Shown one piece after another: positions 34,928 to 43,371 of a stretch of 43,401 nucleotides of DNA; position 1 is the first letter of the stretch, and each line of letters opens with the position of its first letter. A model generated the notes under the pieces. It did no database searches and was not told where the DNA came from. It saw nothing but the letters and a program-made list of their open reading frames with translations. The DNA lies in contig CAIMFH010000071.1 of NCBI GenBank assembly GCA_903840265.1, positions 1 to 43,401 of the forward strand, in the 5' to 3' direction. A program made the translations under genes and the position numbers. Source of the stretch: an uncultured Schlesneria sp. Its GTDB lineage: Bacteria > Planctomycetota > Planctomycetia > Planctomycetales > Planctomycetaceae.

Positions 34928-36309
34928 AATCATTCGCATCAGGAATTGCGGGCATCTGGATCGCTGTTGCGGCTCTGGCTCAAGCGGCAGAACCAACGGA
35001 ACTCTTCCGGAAAGAAGTCACTTTCACTGGCAAAGGCGATGAATCACTGGTCGCCGTGAAACTCGATGCCGATGTCTATTCGTCGTCTCAGTCAGACTTC
35101 GCTGACCTGCGACTTCGTGACGCTCGTGGAACAACAATTCCCTTTCTCGTGCAGAAGTCGCAAGAAGTCCGCACGCAGACGATTCGTCGTCGAACATGGA
35201 CCTCAACCAAGCCGACGTTGAAGCCGCTCGAGAACGGCGGCCTCGAGATTACGCTCAAGCTCGACGAGCACGATCCCGCGCCGAACGGCCTCAGCCTGGT
35301 CACACCGCTTCGCAACTTTGAGCAGCGAATTCGCGTCTTGACCTCGTCAGACGGCCAGGCCTGGGAGCCCGCATCCGCCGACACCGCGATCTTCGACTAT
35401 GCACGCTTCATGGATGTCCGCAACGACAGCATTTCGTTCCCCTCGACATCGCGAAAATATTTTCGCATCGTGATCGACGACGTCACCTCCGAACAACAGT
35501 CCGAGTTGCTCGAGTTGACTCGTCACCTGCGCGGTAATGACGAGACCGAGCGCACCGAGCGCGTCGCCATTGACCGTCGCCCCTTCCGCATCGACCAAAT
35601 TCAATTCTGGCAGGATGGGACCGAAGAGCGCGCCAAAAGCGATCACAAGCAGAACTATCCCATCATCGGCTTCAAAGTCTCCGAAGATACCAAAGCCCAG
35701 CAGACAATCGTCGAGATCGAAACACGTCGCGAACCACTGACATCGTTTGTGCTGGAAACATCGTCGAAGAACTTCAGCCGCAACTCTGTTCTGCAAGTCC
35801 CCGAACAACACGGGGTAAAGAAATCCTGGCGCGAAGTGAGTTCAACAACAGTCTCTCGACTCGATTTTCAATCGCTAAAACGCGAACAGCTGCGGATCGA
35901 ATTTCCTGAGTCTCGCGAAAACCGATACCGCCTGGTGATCGACAATCGCGACAGCTCACCATTGACGATCACCGGAGTCGCGGCCGAAGGGAATGTCTAT
36001 GAGATGATCTTCCTAGCCGGATCAAGCCAACCCGATGAATTGACCTATGGAGATTCCGAAGCAACGGCCCCCAACTATGACACCGCATCGCTGCGAGTAT
36101 TATTGACTGAGAACGTCCGTCCCGACATCGGCCAACTGGGACCCGAAGTCAAGATCGTTGGCATCACGTCAACCGGCTTCAAATGGTCTTCCATCGTCAA
36201 CGACCCACGAATACTGACAGTAGTCATCGGCGTTTTGGTCGTCGTCTTGGGCTGGGCTTTGTATGGTGCAGTCAAGCGGATCGATGCCTCAGAACCTCCT
36301 GTCCCTTGA
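34924..36309 (+). CDS. DUF3999 family exported protein
   Basis: 461 residues with a signal peptide (about 1-22, ending A-Q-A-A), a beta-sandwich-like domain with discoidin-type features (Y-F-R-I-V-I-D-D), and one C-terminal helix (about 424-447, [19 protein letters not shown]). This is the layout of DUF3999, the standard partner of DUF2339. GGAGGAG (34912-34918) precedes the ATG by five bases, inside the upstream gene. The pair probably works as one membrane complex; its job is unknown. Confidence 0.85.
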   Translation: MKSFASGIAGIWIAVAALAQAAEPTELFRKEVTFTGKGDESLVAVKLDADVYSSSQSDFADLRLRDARGTTIPFLVQKSQEVRTQTIRRRTWTSTKPTLKPLENGGLEITLKLDEHDPAPNGLSLVTPLRNFEQRIRVLTSSDGQAWEPASADTAIFDYARFMDVRNDSISFPSTSRKYFRIVIDDVTSEQQSELLELTRHLRGNDETERTERVAIDRRPFRIDQIQFWQDGTEERAKSDHKQNYPIIGFKVSEDTKAQQTIVEIETRREPLTSFVLETSSKNFSRNSVLQVPEQHGVKKSWREVSSTTVSRLDFQSLKREQLRIEFPESRENRYRLVIDNRDSSPLTITGVAAEGNVYEMIFLAGSSQPDELTYGDSEATAPNYDTASLRVLLTENVRPDIGQLGPEVKIVGITSTGFKWSSIVNDPRILTVVIGVLVVVLGWALYGAVKRIDASEPPVP

Positions 36310-36329
36310 TGTGACAGATAAGGAAGTGC

Positions 36330-37175
36330 ATGCAGGTTCAATCACAGAGCGTCTTCGGAATCGTCTCCAACTGCTGGAAGGTTCAACTCGATCAAGGATA
36401 CTCCCTGATCCAGTTGATTGATCAGGCTCTCGCCCGCGGGTTCTTGGCAATTGAACTGCGACAGGGATGCCTGGGTGAGTGCGAAGCGGACTTCGCCGAA
36501 GCACACGCTTCCGAGACATCGCGTCGACGCATCGTCGACCTTTCCAAACGGTTCCCGACGATTGATTTCGACTTGGCGATCGATGTTCCTTTATTTGGCG
36601 GGCAACTGCAGACCGACTCTGACCACTTTCTAGCCGGCCTTGAAGCGGCGAAGTGTCTGGCGCGCAACAACTCTCCCCATCTGCGGCTCGTGGATACCTC
36701 CACCCGCTCGCGTGATCCAGATTCAAACACAATCGAAGCCACAATCGACGTTCTGACGAAGATGGCTGGCCGACTGATCCAAGATGGCGGTCGTCTCTCC
36801 GTCGAGCATGCCCATCAGTCGTGGGATACGTTCCAATTCGCGATGAGTCAAGCACGCCAACAATTGGGATCTGACGCGGACCGACTGCGATGCTGTTTTG
36901 ATCCCTGCAATCTATTGCTCACGGAATCTCCCGAGCGTATCCCCGCAATCGTCGATTCCGTCGCACCAGCAGATGTCTCGATGATTCACCTGAAACAACG
37001 TCGGCACGGACTCATTCAGCCGGTCGTTTCCGATGGCGATCTGTTATGGCCGGCACTAATCGAATCGCTCACCTCACATGGCCATCATGGTCCGTGGCTC
37101 TTCGAGATCGCTCCCGACGCGAACGTGTGGAGTCATCTGGAACAAAGTCGGCAGTTCCTGTTGAAGTCCCTCTAA
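36330..37175 (+). CDS. Sugar phosphate isomerase/epimerase-type TIM-barrel protein
   Basis: 281 residues of the AP-endonuclease-2/xylose-isomerase-like TIM-barrel superfamily. Candidate metal ligands are visible: Glu in S-V-E-H-A-H, Asp in C-C-F-D-P-C-N, His in M-I-H-L-K-Q and Glu in L-F-E-I. No signal peptide. AAGGAAG (36320-36326) precedes the ATG. It follows the DUF3999 gene by 20 bases, so it may share its transcript. The substrate is unknown. Its stop codon overlaps the stop of the convergent amidohydrolase gene. Confidence 0.8.
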   Translation: MQVQSQSVFGIVSNCWKVQLDQGYSLIQLIDQALARGFLAIELRQGCLGECEADFAEAHASETSRRRIVDLSKRFPTIDFDLAIDVPLFGGQLQTDSDHFLAGLEAAKCLARNNSPHLRLVDTSTRSRDPDSNTIEATIDVLTKMAGRLIQDGGRLSVEHAHQSWDTFQFAMSQARQQLGSDADRLRCCFDPCNLLLTESPERIPAIVDSVAPADVSMIHLKQRRHGLIQPVVSDGDLLWPALIESLTSHGHHGPWLFEIAPDANVWSHLEQSRQFLLKSL

Positions 37176-38356
37176 ATCGTCATCGGCTGCGGTCGCGATT
37201 CCGGACGCGGCAACAGCCCGACTGGACGACCCGATCGAAAGACATGAGTCGGCTCCAACCGCACTTTGCCCAGTTCGGTTCGACCCGCGGCGTCAATCAA
37301 AGGAAATTCACCAGACTGCAAGTCCAGCACGGTAATGTCAGCGAACGCTCCGACTCGAAGCGTTCCCAGTTCTGTTTCGCGTTTCAGAAACCGCGCCGGC
37401 AAGATCGTGGTGCGACGGATGACTTCGGGTAGCTCCATTCCCAAATGCAGAAACTTGTCCATCGTCGTGACCAGGTCGAACACCGGCCCGTGCCAGTTGT
37501 AATAATGAATATCGCTGCTGATGAAATGTGGCAGCACACCCTGCTCCAGCAACGCTCGTGCAACACCGAAATCAAAGCTGCCGAAGCCGTGACCAACATC
37601 CAACAGCACTCCTCGATCAAGTGCCTCTTTTGCTGCAGGGAGTAACTTGAGTTCGGCATCAACCAATCCGCAGGCCTTCCCATGGAAGCAATGCGTCAGG
37701 ACATCGCCGGCCTTCATCCGTGACAGCACATGCTCGATCGACAGGGATGAATCAGGGCTATGCACCACCAATGGCAGGCCGACGCGATCCGCCGCCTGTC
37801 GTGCCAGTTCAAGCCCCTCCGCCTCATTGCGTCCGTTCTCCGCCAGGTTGGCAGTGCAGCGAATCTTGATGCCAACAATCACATCGCGATTGGTGTCAAC
37901 CACCCGTTCGACATTCTCCACATTGCAATAACGAAGGTCGTGAAGTTCGCCGAGTCCAGGCAAAGTTCCGGGACTGCTGATCAGGCCTTGTCCGGCGATA
38001 TGCAGCAGCGCAAACACGCGCGTCTGCACTTTGTCGATCACGAACTGTCGAAAGCCATCGAAGATCAGACCGCCTGCAGTTCCAAAATCCAAGACTGATG
38101 TCACGCCGCGTGCCAGGCAACTCGGATCGGCATCAATCCCAAAGTGACTGACGCCCGGAAACACATGCACATGAAAGTCGATCAGGCCCGGAACAATGTA
38201 TTGACCTTGAACATCAATAGTCTGCCTGGCTTCGCACTGCGACTGCGGTTCTAGAATCGCAGCCACTCGCCCATGACTCACAGCGACATCGAACCAACCG
38301 TCCACATTGCCTGCGGGATCAATGACGTGTCCATTCGAAATTAGCAGGTCATACAT
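37172..38356 (-). CDS. Amidohydrolase/deacetylase family metallohydrolase (COG3964-like)
   Basis: 394-residue metal-dependent hydrolase of the amidohydrolase superfamily, close in pattern to COG3964/dihydroorotase-like enzymes acting on N- or O-acyl compounds. The first metal motif is F-H-V-H (His62, His64). Further motifs are V-G-I-K (possible carboxylated lysine), V-H-S-P, T-H-C-F-H-G and S-S-D-I-H-Y (Asp). Start 38356 is used since the product begins M-Y-D-L-L-I-S-N-G-H as family members do; the longer frame to 38506 is leader. The substrate cannot be fixed. Confidence 0.85.
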   Translation of the reverse strand: MYDLLISNGHVIDPAGNVDGWFDVAVSHGRVAAILEPQSQCEARQTIDVQGQYIVPGLIDFHVHVFPGVSHFGIDADPSCLARGVTSVLDFGTAGGLIFDGFRQFVIDKVQTRVFALLHIAGQGLISSPGTLPGLGELHDLRYCNVENVERVVDTNRDVIVGIKIRCTANLAENGRNEAEGLELARQAADRVGLPLVVHSPDSSLSIEHVLSRMKAGDVLTHCFHGKACGLVDAELKLLPAAKEALDRGVLLDVGHGFGSFDFGVARALLEQGVLPHFISSDIHYYNWHGPVFDLVTTMDKFLHLGMELPEVIRRTTILPARFLKRETELGTLRVGAFADITVLDLQSGEFPLIDAAGRTELGKVRLEPTHVFRSGRPVGLLPRPESRPQPMTI

Positions 38357-38642
38357 GAGCTGAACTCTCGTAGCGAAGCATGCGGTCGCCTGTCGACAGG
38401 ACGCATTCTGCAAGCCGGGATCGCTGTGGTCAAACTGCACAATGCCTGAAATGCGTTTGGATCCGCCAGGTTGTGATGTTGAAACCGTGACCGGCCTGCC
38501 GAACAATCCAAGATCACCTGCGGAAATCCATGTAGCCTTTTCGATCGTTTTTTGGGATGCTTTGGCGTCGGGCGGTTGCTGAAACTGGTCCGTCCAATTG
38601 ACTGCGATGCCTTTGCAAGAGTCCGGTGAGGAGATGCTCCCG

Positions 38643-39614
38643 ATGTCCTATGGAACGACAATCTCTGTCTTTTTGCTCGCGCTGCTGGCGTCGGTTGCTG
38701 GCGGACAGGAGCCCGATACCAAAGACCAGCCAACCACCGATTTCTCGGTAGAGATCCAGGCCGAGATGAACGATCTCGCCGCGGGTGACTTCAAAACGCG
38801 CGAGGCGGCCGGTCAGAAGTTGGTTGCTCGCAAGCTGGCGGCTGTCGACCCATTGCTCTCGGTCATCGACAAGGGGACTCCGGAAGCCACAGTTCGAGCG
38901 TTCGAATTGCTGCGTCAGCTCTACCGCCTTGGCGACGATGAGACCAACGAAAGAATCGAACTCGCATTTAATGAGCTTGCTCATAGCGAAAATCCCACCG
39001 TGGCATCGCGAGCCGAAGCGGCGATCGAAGCCGGGTCTCCCATTCGTCACAAAAAAGCGGTCGCGATGTTCCTCAAATTAGGGGGTCAACTGCGATTTCT
39101 GCAAACTGAAAAGGCGGAGGGAGCGGAAGAGAACGAAGGTCTCCGGCCGATCGAATATGCCATCATCGACAAGAAGTGGACGGGTGGCGACGACGGATTG
39201 AAATACCTGCGACGAATCGAAGACTTCCGAATTCAATCCGAGATCCGTGGTCCAGCCCTGTTCCGCATCAAGGGAAGCAAAGTCAGTGACGATGCGATTG
39301 CGGAACTGCAGGCATCCTTGCCCGCCTTGGTCGTTCAGCCGCGCGGCCCCGCCTGTTTGGGAGTCTCGCCGTACTCGCAGTTTGGCGGTCAGATGGAGCT
39401 GCAGATTCATACGGTGAAGCCGGGGTCGGCTGCCGATCGAGCCGGGATCAAAGTGGGGGACGTTCTGGTCAAGTTCAATGAGCATCTGGTCCCCGACTTC
39501 GAGACCCTTGTCGAAAAAATCGGCGAACTCCAACCCGGTGACAAAGTACCGGTCGAGTACGTACGTGACGGCGTTCGCGAGACCGCGACGGTCGAACTTC
39601 GCGGCTGGGAATAA
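38643..39614 (+). CDS. Exported PDZ-domain protein
   Basis: 323 residues. Signal peptide (about 1-21, SYGTTISVFLLALLASVAGG), an N-terminal helical region with HEAT-like features (about 40-140), then a linker and a C-terminal PDZ domain (about 235-323) with G-V-S at its start and V-x-P-G-S-A-A-D-R-A-G-I-K-V-G-D-V-L pattern (written in part). No protease triad is present, so it is an adaptor rather than a DegP-type protease. GAGGAG (38628-38633) lies nine bases before ATG 38643; the ATG at 38634 is directly against it. It converges with eboB, three bases apart. Confidence 0.84.
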   Translation: MSYGTTISVFLLALLASVAGGQEPDTKDQPTTDFSVEIQAEMNDLAAGDFKTREAAGQKLVARKLAAVDPLLSVIDKGTPEATVRAFELLRQLYRLGDDETNERIELAFNELAHSENPTVASRAEAAIEAGSPIRHKKAVAMFLKLGGQLRFLQTEKAEGAEENEGLRPIEYAIIDKKWTGGDDGLKYLRRIEDFRIQSEIRGPALFRIKGSKVSDDAIAELQASLPALVVQPRGPACLGVSPYSQFGGQMELQIHTVKPGSAADRAGIKVGDVLVKFNEHLVPDFETLVEKIGELQPGDKVPVEYVRDGVRETATVELRGWE

Positions 39615-39617
39615 CCG

Positions 39618-40529
39618 CTATCGAATGATGTTGGCTTCGTTAGCGTCATCAATACGAGGCGATTGACCGCCGCGCAACACGCTGTTTCCCTCGAACAGAT
39701 TGCGTTGATCCACGGCGGGTGGGTTCAGCCAATCCGCCTCGGTGAACTGGCCGCTTTGCGAATACGCCGCGATCGCGTTCTTGTAGCACACCAGCTCGAT
39801 CTGATCTCGCGGAATCCCCCGTTCGGCGGCCAGCTTCGCAGTTTTGGGGACGGCCAGCACGTCGGACTTACCCCAGTCGGCAGAGCTGTCGATCATCACT
39901 CTTTCGGGACCGGCCACTTTCAGGATGTCGACCATCCGCTCGTTCCCCATCTTCGTGCCGGGATAGATCGTGAACGCGCACCAGTATCCGCGGTCCAGAA
40001 CTTCGCGATACGTTTCCTCGTTGTTGTGATCAATCACAACCATGTGCGGAGGAATGCCGTGCTCTTCGATGACATCCATGCTGCGATAGGTCCCCTGCTT
40101 CTTGTTGCGATGCGGAGTATGAATCAGCACCGGCAGGCCGACTTCCTTTGCCAGTTCCAACTGCTTGCGGAAGAACTTGTCTTCGGTCGGCGTCTGGTCG
40201 TCGTAGCCAATCTCACCGACGGCAACGACCCCTTCCTTGGTCAGAAAGAGCGGCAGCAGGTCCATGACTTGTTCCGCCAGCGCCTCGTTATTGGCTTCCT
40301 TGGAGTTCAGGCCCATTGTGCAGTAGTGGCGAATACCGAACTGCGCGGCGCGAAACCGTTCCCATCCGACCAGCGATGAGAAATAGTCCTGGAATGAACC
40401 GATCTGCGTCCGCGCCTGCCCCTGCCAGAACGCCGGTTCGATGATCGCTTTGACCCCCGAAGCGGCCAGCAATTCGTAGTCATCGGTGGTGCGCGAAACC
40501 ATATGAATATGCGGGTCGACGTAAAGCAT
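39618..40529 (-). CDS. eboB: TatD-family metal-dependent hydrolase, EboB
   Basis: 303-residue TIM-barrel hydrolase of the TatD superfamily. Metal ligands: His7 and His9 in D-P-H-I-H, Glu in V-G-E-I-G, His in I-H-T-P, His in V-I-D-H-N-N and Asp in I-D-S-S-A-D. Its position next to eboA identifies it as EboB. The ebo genes are linked in cyanobacteria to export of a scytonemin precursor to the periplasm; in other bacteria the cargo is unknown. ATG 40529 has GAGGA six bases upstream, which overlaps the stop region of eboA. Other ebo genes (C-F) are not in the window. Confidence 0.87.
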   Translation of the reverse strand: MLYVDPHIHMVSRTTDDYELLAASGVKAIIEPAFWQGQARTQIGSFQDYFSSLVGWERFRAAQFGIRHYCTMGLNSKEANNEALAEQVMDLLPLFLTKEGVVAVGEIGYDDQTPTEDKFFRKQLELAKEVGLPVLIHTPHRNKKQGTYRSMDVIEEHGIPPHMVVIDHNNEETYREVLDRGYWCAFTIYPGTKMGNERMVDILKVAGPERVMIDSSADWGKSDVLAVPKTAKLAAERGIPRDQIELVCYKNAIAAYSQSGQFTEADWLNPPAVDQRNLFEGNSVLRGGQSPRIDDANEANIIR

Positions 40530-40537
40530 GGTGTTCC

Positions 40538-41419
40538 TCAGTGAGCTTGTTCAGCGGCAGCGACCGTTCGCCAGGAGTATTCGCCGGCGGAAATGGCGTG
40601 AGCTTGTTCGGGGGCCTCGGCCAAGACGGACTTGGCAGCCGGATGTCGACTGGTACTGAGCGCCAGCGCCGCGGCTTGGCGTTCGGCACCCGTGCCAGTT
40701 GTCAGGACGATCTTCAGATCGGCGATCGCTCGATCATCGGCATAGGTTCCCACGCCGCGCCACAGTTCCGCGGGGATCGGACGATGAGCCGCTCGGCGTT
40801 CGTGAGCGAAGTCCACGAGCATCGTCATCAGCCGAGGGTTAGCTCGTTCGTCCACGCCAATCACCGGTCGCAGCGACACTTCCACGAACAGGCACTTCAA
40901 GATCATCTGGTTCCATTGATCGTCGCTGAATTGCTCCGACGGAAATGGATTGTGATGAGCAACCGCGCAAAACACGGCCTTAATGTTGGTCCGGATCCCT
41001 TCGGCCGCTCGCAAGATGTGAGCCGGCTGATTCGGGAATAACGGCAGTGTCTGGTACAGGGCAATCAGCTCACCCACTTCGCCCGTCGAATACATCTGGT
41101 CCAGCGTTTTGATGTACGCGTCGATATCGTCGGAAGGAAAGCTGAGCACCAGTATCGACCGGACCAGTTGGTCGATGCTCCAGCGATCGGGGTTCCACTC
41201 GTGCCGCGCGGCGATGGCGGCGTTGCATTCCCGTTCGGTTAGTTTCAGGCTGCCCTTGCCAACTTTGCGAGGGACCAGGCCGAACGACAGATACAACGCC
41301 TTCTTGTCACCGCCGGCGATGGCTTGGACGCGATCGTCAATCCACGCCAGGGCGGCGGAATCGAGCCGCGAGTTGAGCCACGAACGCATCAACTCGACGA
41401 GTGCAGCGGGCTCAGACAC
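40538..41419 (-). CDS. eboA: EboA domain protein
   Basis: 293 residues, all-helical. Diagnostic stretches are H-I-L-R-A-A-E-G-I-R-T-N, N-P-F-P-S-E-Q-F and L-K-C-L-F-V, followed by N-P-R-L-M-T-M-L-V-D-F-A-H-E-R, which I recognise from EboA proteins. No signal peptide, so cytoplasmic. The start is set at GTG 41419 (M-S-E-P-A-A-L-V-E-L-M): GAGGAG lies seven bases upstream, whereas the longer frame at ATG 41452 has none. It leads the eboA-eboB pair, eight bases before eboB. Molecular role unknown. Confidence 0.86.
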   Translation of the reverse strand: MSEPAALVELMRSWLNSRLDSAALAWIDDRVQAIAGGDKKALYLSFGLVPRKVGKGSLKLTERECNAAIAARHEWNPDRWSIDQLVRSILVLSFPSDDIDAYIKTLDQMYSTGEVGELIALYQTLPLFPNQPAHILRAAEGIRTNIKAVFCAVAHHNPFPSEQFSDDQWNQMILKCLFVEVSLRPVIGVDERANPRLMTMLVDFAHERRAAHRPIPAELWRGVGTYADDRAIADLKIVLTTGTGAERQAAALALSTSRHPAAKSVLAEAPEQAHAISAGEYSWRTVAAAEQAH

Positions 41420-41547
41420 TCTGATTCTCCTCAAGTCGGGTGTCACGGTCATGGAGTCTTCGACAAGGCCGTGTCTTGTCTCTTGTAGCTAATCTCGCCA
41501 AGAGATTGGGCGAAGTCGATGTGCGAACAACTTCGATTGACGTTGGC

Positions 41548-41568
41548 CCAAGGTCTTGGCGACCTTGG
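41548..41568. repeat. Hairpin between the FmdB-like gene and eboA
   Basis: CCAAGGTC (41548-41555) and GACCTTGG (41561-41568) form an 8-bp stem with loop TTGGC. It lies in the 183-base gap on the transcript between the small gene at 41603-41857 and eboA. No T run follows on either strand, so it may modulate rather than end transcription. Confidence 0.45.
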
Positions 41569-41602
41569 CTACGGGAGACGCCGCCTCGACATGGCCGTTC
41601 TC

Positions 41603-41857
41603 TCAGTGATGGTGGCCGCATCCGCTGGGGGCACCGCAGCAGCCGCCCGACATTGGCAACGCAGGAGCCGCACTGGCGATCGGCAAGGCGATCCCGCCAC
41701 TGATGATCCGCTCGACAGACGCGCTGGTCGCCGTCTTTCCCGGTTCGACACCAGCTCGCTGGCACAACTCGCCCCAGCTGCTGATCTTTTCCTTCATGCT
41801 GTGCTGCACCGAGATCGTGCGTGAATTCTCTTCGCAATGGTAATCATACGTGGGCAT
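41603..41857 (-). CDS. FmdB-like small protein lacking the usual zinc-ribbon cysteines
   Basis: 84 residues. The N-terminus M-P-T-Y-D-Y-H-C matches FmdB/zinc-ribbon regulatory proteins, but the expected C-x-x-C pairs are absent: only Cys8 and a Cys in W-G-E-L-C remain. The C-terminus is a metal-binding-looking tail, G-G-C-C-G-A-P-S-G-C-G-H-H-H. ATG 41857 is used, with GGAG eight bases upstream; TTG 41863 is an alternative. It precedes eboA and eboB on the same strand and probably belongs to their unit. A metal-handling or regulatory role is a guess. Confidence 0.72.
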   Translation of the reverse strand: MPTYDYHCEENSRTISVQHSMKEKISSWGELCQRAGVEPGKTATSASVERIISGGIALPIASAAPALPMSGGCCGAPSGCGHHH

Positions 41858-42360
41858 GTTCAATTCTCCGCTGTTCGTCGTGGTTGACTGTTTGCAGGAT
41901 ATCCTTGGGATCTTCTACCGAGCAAGCGCAGGCCGTGTTCGCCTCGATCGCGAATCCTCAGTGATTTCAATATCGGGAGTTCCGCCAAGTGACTCGACCT
42001 TGGTCTGAGCGAGACACCCCATTCGGGCCAGCCGAAGCTTCACAACCAATTATATCCAAAGGAGATGGGCAGACGATGCCTGCGTGTCGGGCGAGTCCAA
42101 TTTGGCAGGAATCGTCAGTCCTCGCCGGTGTTTTACAGGAGTGTTTGATTTCGAGGTCGCGATTTTCGACCTCGGTGTCGATGCATTTTCATAGCTTGGA
42201 CGTTCACCTAAGTGAATACTACGAAATTGCTTCCGGAATGGCGCCCACCGTTTGACTTCAAGATTCCACCCCGCCAGACACCCACTTTCTGGTGAAACCA
42301 GCTACAACAATCTCACCACAATATTCCGAAACTCTCGATCATTCCTCCAACATCAACACC
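41858..42360. other. 503-base intergenic region with one strong hairpin
   Basis: No gene is supported. A hairpin, CGAGGTCG (42152-42159) with CGACCTCG (42167-42174), loop CGATTTT, is the only marked structure. It could be an operator or a transcript fold. Promoters for the leftward FmdB-like/ebo unit and the rightward haemoglobin gene must lie here but are not confidently visible. Confidence 0.4.
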
Positions 42361-42753
42361 ATGAGCGACCCCAACTCCGACCCCACTCTCTCCGTCGTCC
42401 CCGCAGTCGGCGAACCCGAACTGCGGCGCCTGGTCGCTCTCTTCTATCGTCAGATCCCCGGCGACGACATCCTCGGCCCGATGTACCCCGCCGAGGCACT
42501 CGCCGCCGCCGAACAACGCCTGGCCGGTTTCCTCATCTTCCGCTTCGGCGGCCCCGACACCTACATCCAGGAACGAGGCCACCCCCGCCTCAAAATCCGC
42601 CACGCCCCCTTCGCGATCACTCAACCCGCTCGAGACCGCTGGGTCACCTTGATGGATAAGGCACTCGCCGAAGTCGCCTGGCCCCCCGAGATCCAGTCCA
42701 TCGTCCGCCCCTTCCTGCACGACTCAGCAACGTTCCTGATTAATCGAAGCTGA
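42361..42753 (+). CDS. Group 2 truncated haemoglobin
   Basis: 130-residue 2-on-2 globin, which binds O2/NO by haem in the cytoplasm and usually serves NO or oxidative-stress defence or oxygen use. Conserved residues are visible: Phe28-Tyr29 (B9-B10), a G-H-P-R-L-K-I-R-H stretch with proximal His81 (F8), A-P-F after it, and Trp94 (G8, a mark of group 2). ATG 42361 fits the family length; there is no clear Shine-Dalgarno. The longer frame from 42292 adds an unrelated leader. Confidence 0.92.
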   Translation: MSDPNSDPTLSVVPAVGEPELRRLVALFYRQIPGDDILGPMYPAEALAAAEQRLAGFLIFRFGGPDTYIQERGHPRLKIRHAPFAITQPARDRWVTLMDKALAEVAWPPEIQSIVRPFLHDSATFLINRS

Positions 42754-42866
42754 GCTGGATTCCCTCGGCTGTCCTTGAAAGAACTCTCCGGTGATGCTCC
42801 CCAATAAGTCTCGCATCGCCGCGATGCCCTTTTGCGACAAAGATCCCTCCAGACCCAAAACTCATC

Positions 42867-42894
42867 TTGACTATCAATTTCCGCTTGGCACAAT
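42867..42894 (+). promoter_or_regulatory. Sigma70-type promoter for candidate small RNA
   Basis: TTGACT (42867-42872), five of six matches to the -35 consensus, then 16 bases, then CACAAT (42889-42894), four of six to the -10. Start of transcription is predicted near 42901. It lies after the haemoglobin stop and just before the structured element with a terminator. Confidence 0.45.
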
Positions 42895-42900
42895 CATCTC

Positions 42901-42997
42901 GTTAATTGAATGAATGTCCTCCGTGGACCGTAACCAACGGCCACACCCATCGACTGCCCCGATTTTCGGGCGGTCAATCGGTGTGGCCGTTTTTTTT
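42901..42997 (+). ncRNA. Candidate small RNA of about 95 nt with its own terminator
   Basis: A promoter-like pair ends at 42894 and a strong rho-independent terminator ends at 42997, leaving a unit of about 95 bases with no reading frame of note. It contains a small hairpin, GTCC (42916-42919) with GGAC (42925-42928); the CCTCC segment (42918-42922) spans its stem and loop and is complementary to Shine-Dalgarno sequences. Alternatively it is merely the long 3' end of the haemoglobin transcript. Confidence 0.4.
42936..42997 (+). terminator. Strong rho-independent terminator
   Basis: Outer stem AACGGCCACACC (42936-42947) pairs perfectly with GGTGTGGCCGTT (42980-42991). An inner stem GACTGCCC (42952-42959) pairs with GGGCGGTC (42968-42975) with one wobble. 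A run of eight T follows (42990-42997, the first two being part of the stem). It ends transcription on the + strand, for the haemoglobin gene and/or the candidate small RNA. Confidence 0.85.
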
Positions 42998-43076
42998 GTG
43001 CCTGGAATTGGAGTAATACCTCAAAAGTGTGACACGCCCTTGAGGCTCGGCGCGAAGGGTATGGATGAGAAGAGAT

Positions 43077-43124
43077 TCGCTCGTCGGACGAGCGACAGCA
43101 GCCGTATTCCGCCCCGAATGGGGC
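43077..43124. repeat. Two short palindromes
   Basis: TCGCTCGTC (43077-43085) with GACGAGCGA (43087-43095) and GCCCC (43111-43115), loop GAAT, GGGGC (43120-43124). They sit just before the inverted-repeat arm at 43127 and probably belong to the same dispersed-repeat block. No gene was found from 42998 to the window end. Confidence 0.5.
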
Positions 43125-43126
43125 AC

Positions 43127-43199
43127 CCTATCGTAGCCCAGGGCAACGCCCTGGGTTCGTATGCCCCGGGTTTACGAAGCCCTGAAGGGGCGACCTAAT
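43127..43199. repeat. Inverted repeat, left arm
   Basis: Begins CCTATCGTAGCCCAGGGC and ends CCTAAT. Its complement is the arm at 43297-43371. The first part (about 29 bases, to CCCTGGGTT) and last part (about 22 bases, from AGCCCTGAAGGGG) match closely, while the middle differs. The arm contains its own palindromes (CCCAGGG...CCCTGGG). This composition resembles dispersed repeats I recall from other planctomycete genomes (memory, not searched). Confidence 0.72.
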
Positions 43200-43296
43200 T
43201 CTTCCAACTGACAGCAAATCAGCTGTGTGGGAGTGATGCATGAAATTCACGCCGACGACGTTTGTTGTGACATCCCGATCGCCATGCACCTCCCCT

Positions 43297-43371
43297 ATTA
43301 GATCGCCCCTTCAGGGCTTGGCGAATTGTCGTGCGGCGAAAACCCAGGGCGTTGCCCTGGGCTACGATAGG
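43297..43371. repeat. Inverted repeat, right arm
   Basis: Complement of the arm at 43127-43199, beginning ATTAGATCGCCCC and ending CTACGATAGG. The two arms face each other across 97 bases (43200-43296) with no reading frame of note. Its internal hairpin (CCCAGGGCGTTGCCCTGGG) is the complement of the left-arm one. Bases 43372-43401 continue with a further small palindrome cut by the window end. Confidence 0.72.

Noticed and set aside
36330-37175. TIM-barrel gene as EboE of the ebo cluster
   Set aside because: At 281 residues it is shorter than I expect for EboE (about 400), it is 2.4 kb away from eboB on the other strand, and it is linked to DUF3999 instead.
42252-42659. 135-residue + strand frame in another phase over the haemoglobin gene
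   Set aside because: Arg/Pro/His-rich composition typical of a wrong frame in GC-rich DNA; the globin frame has all family residues.
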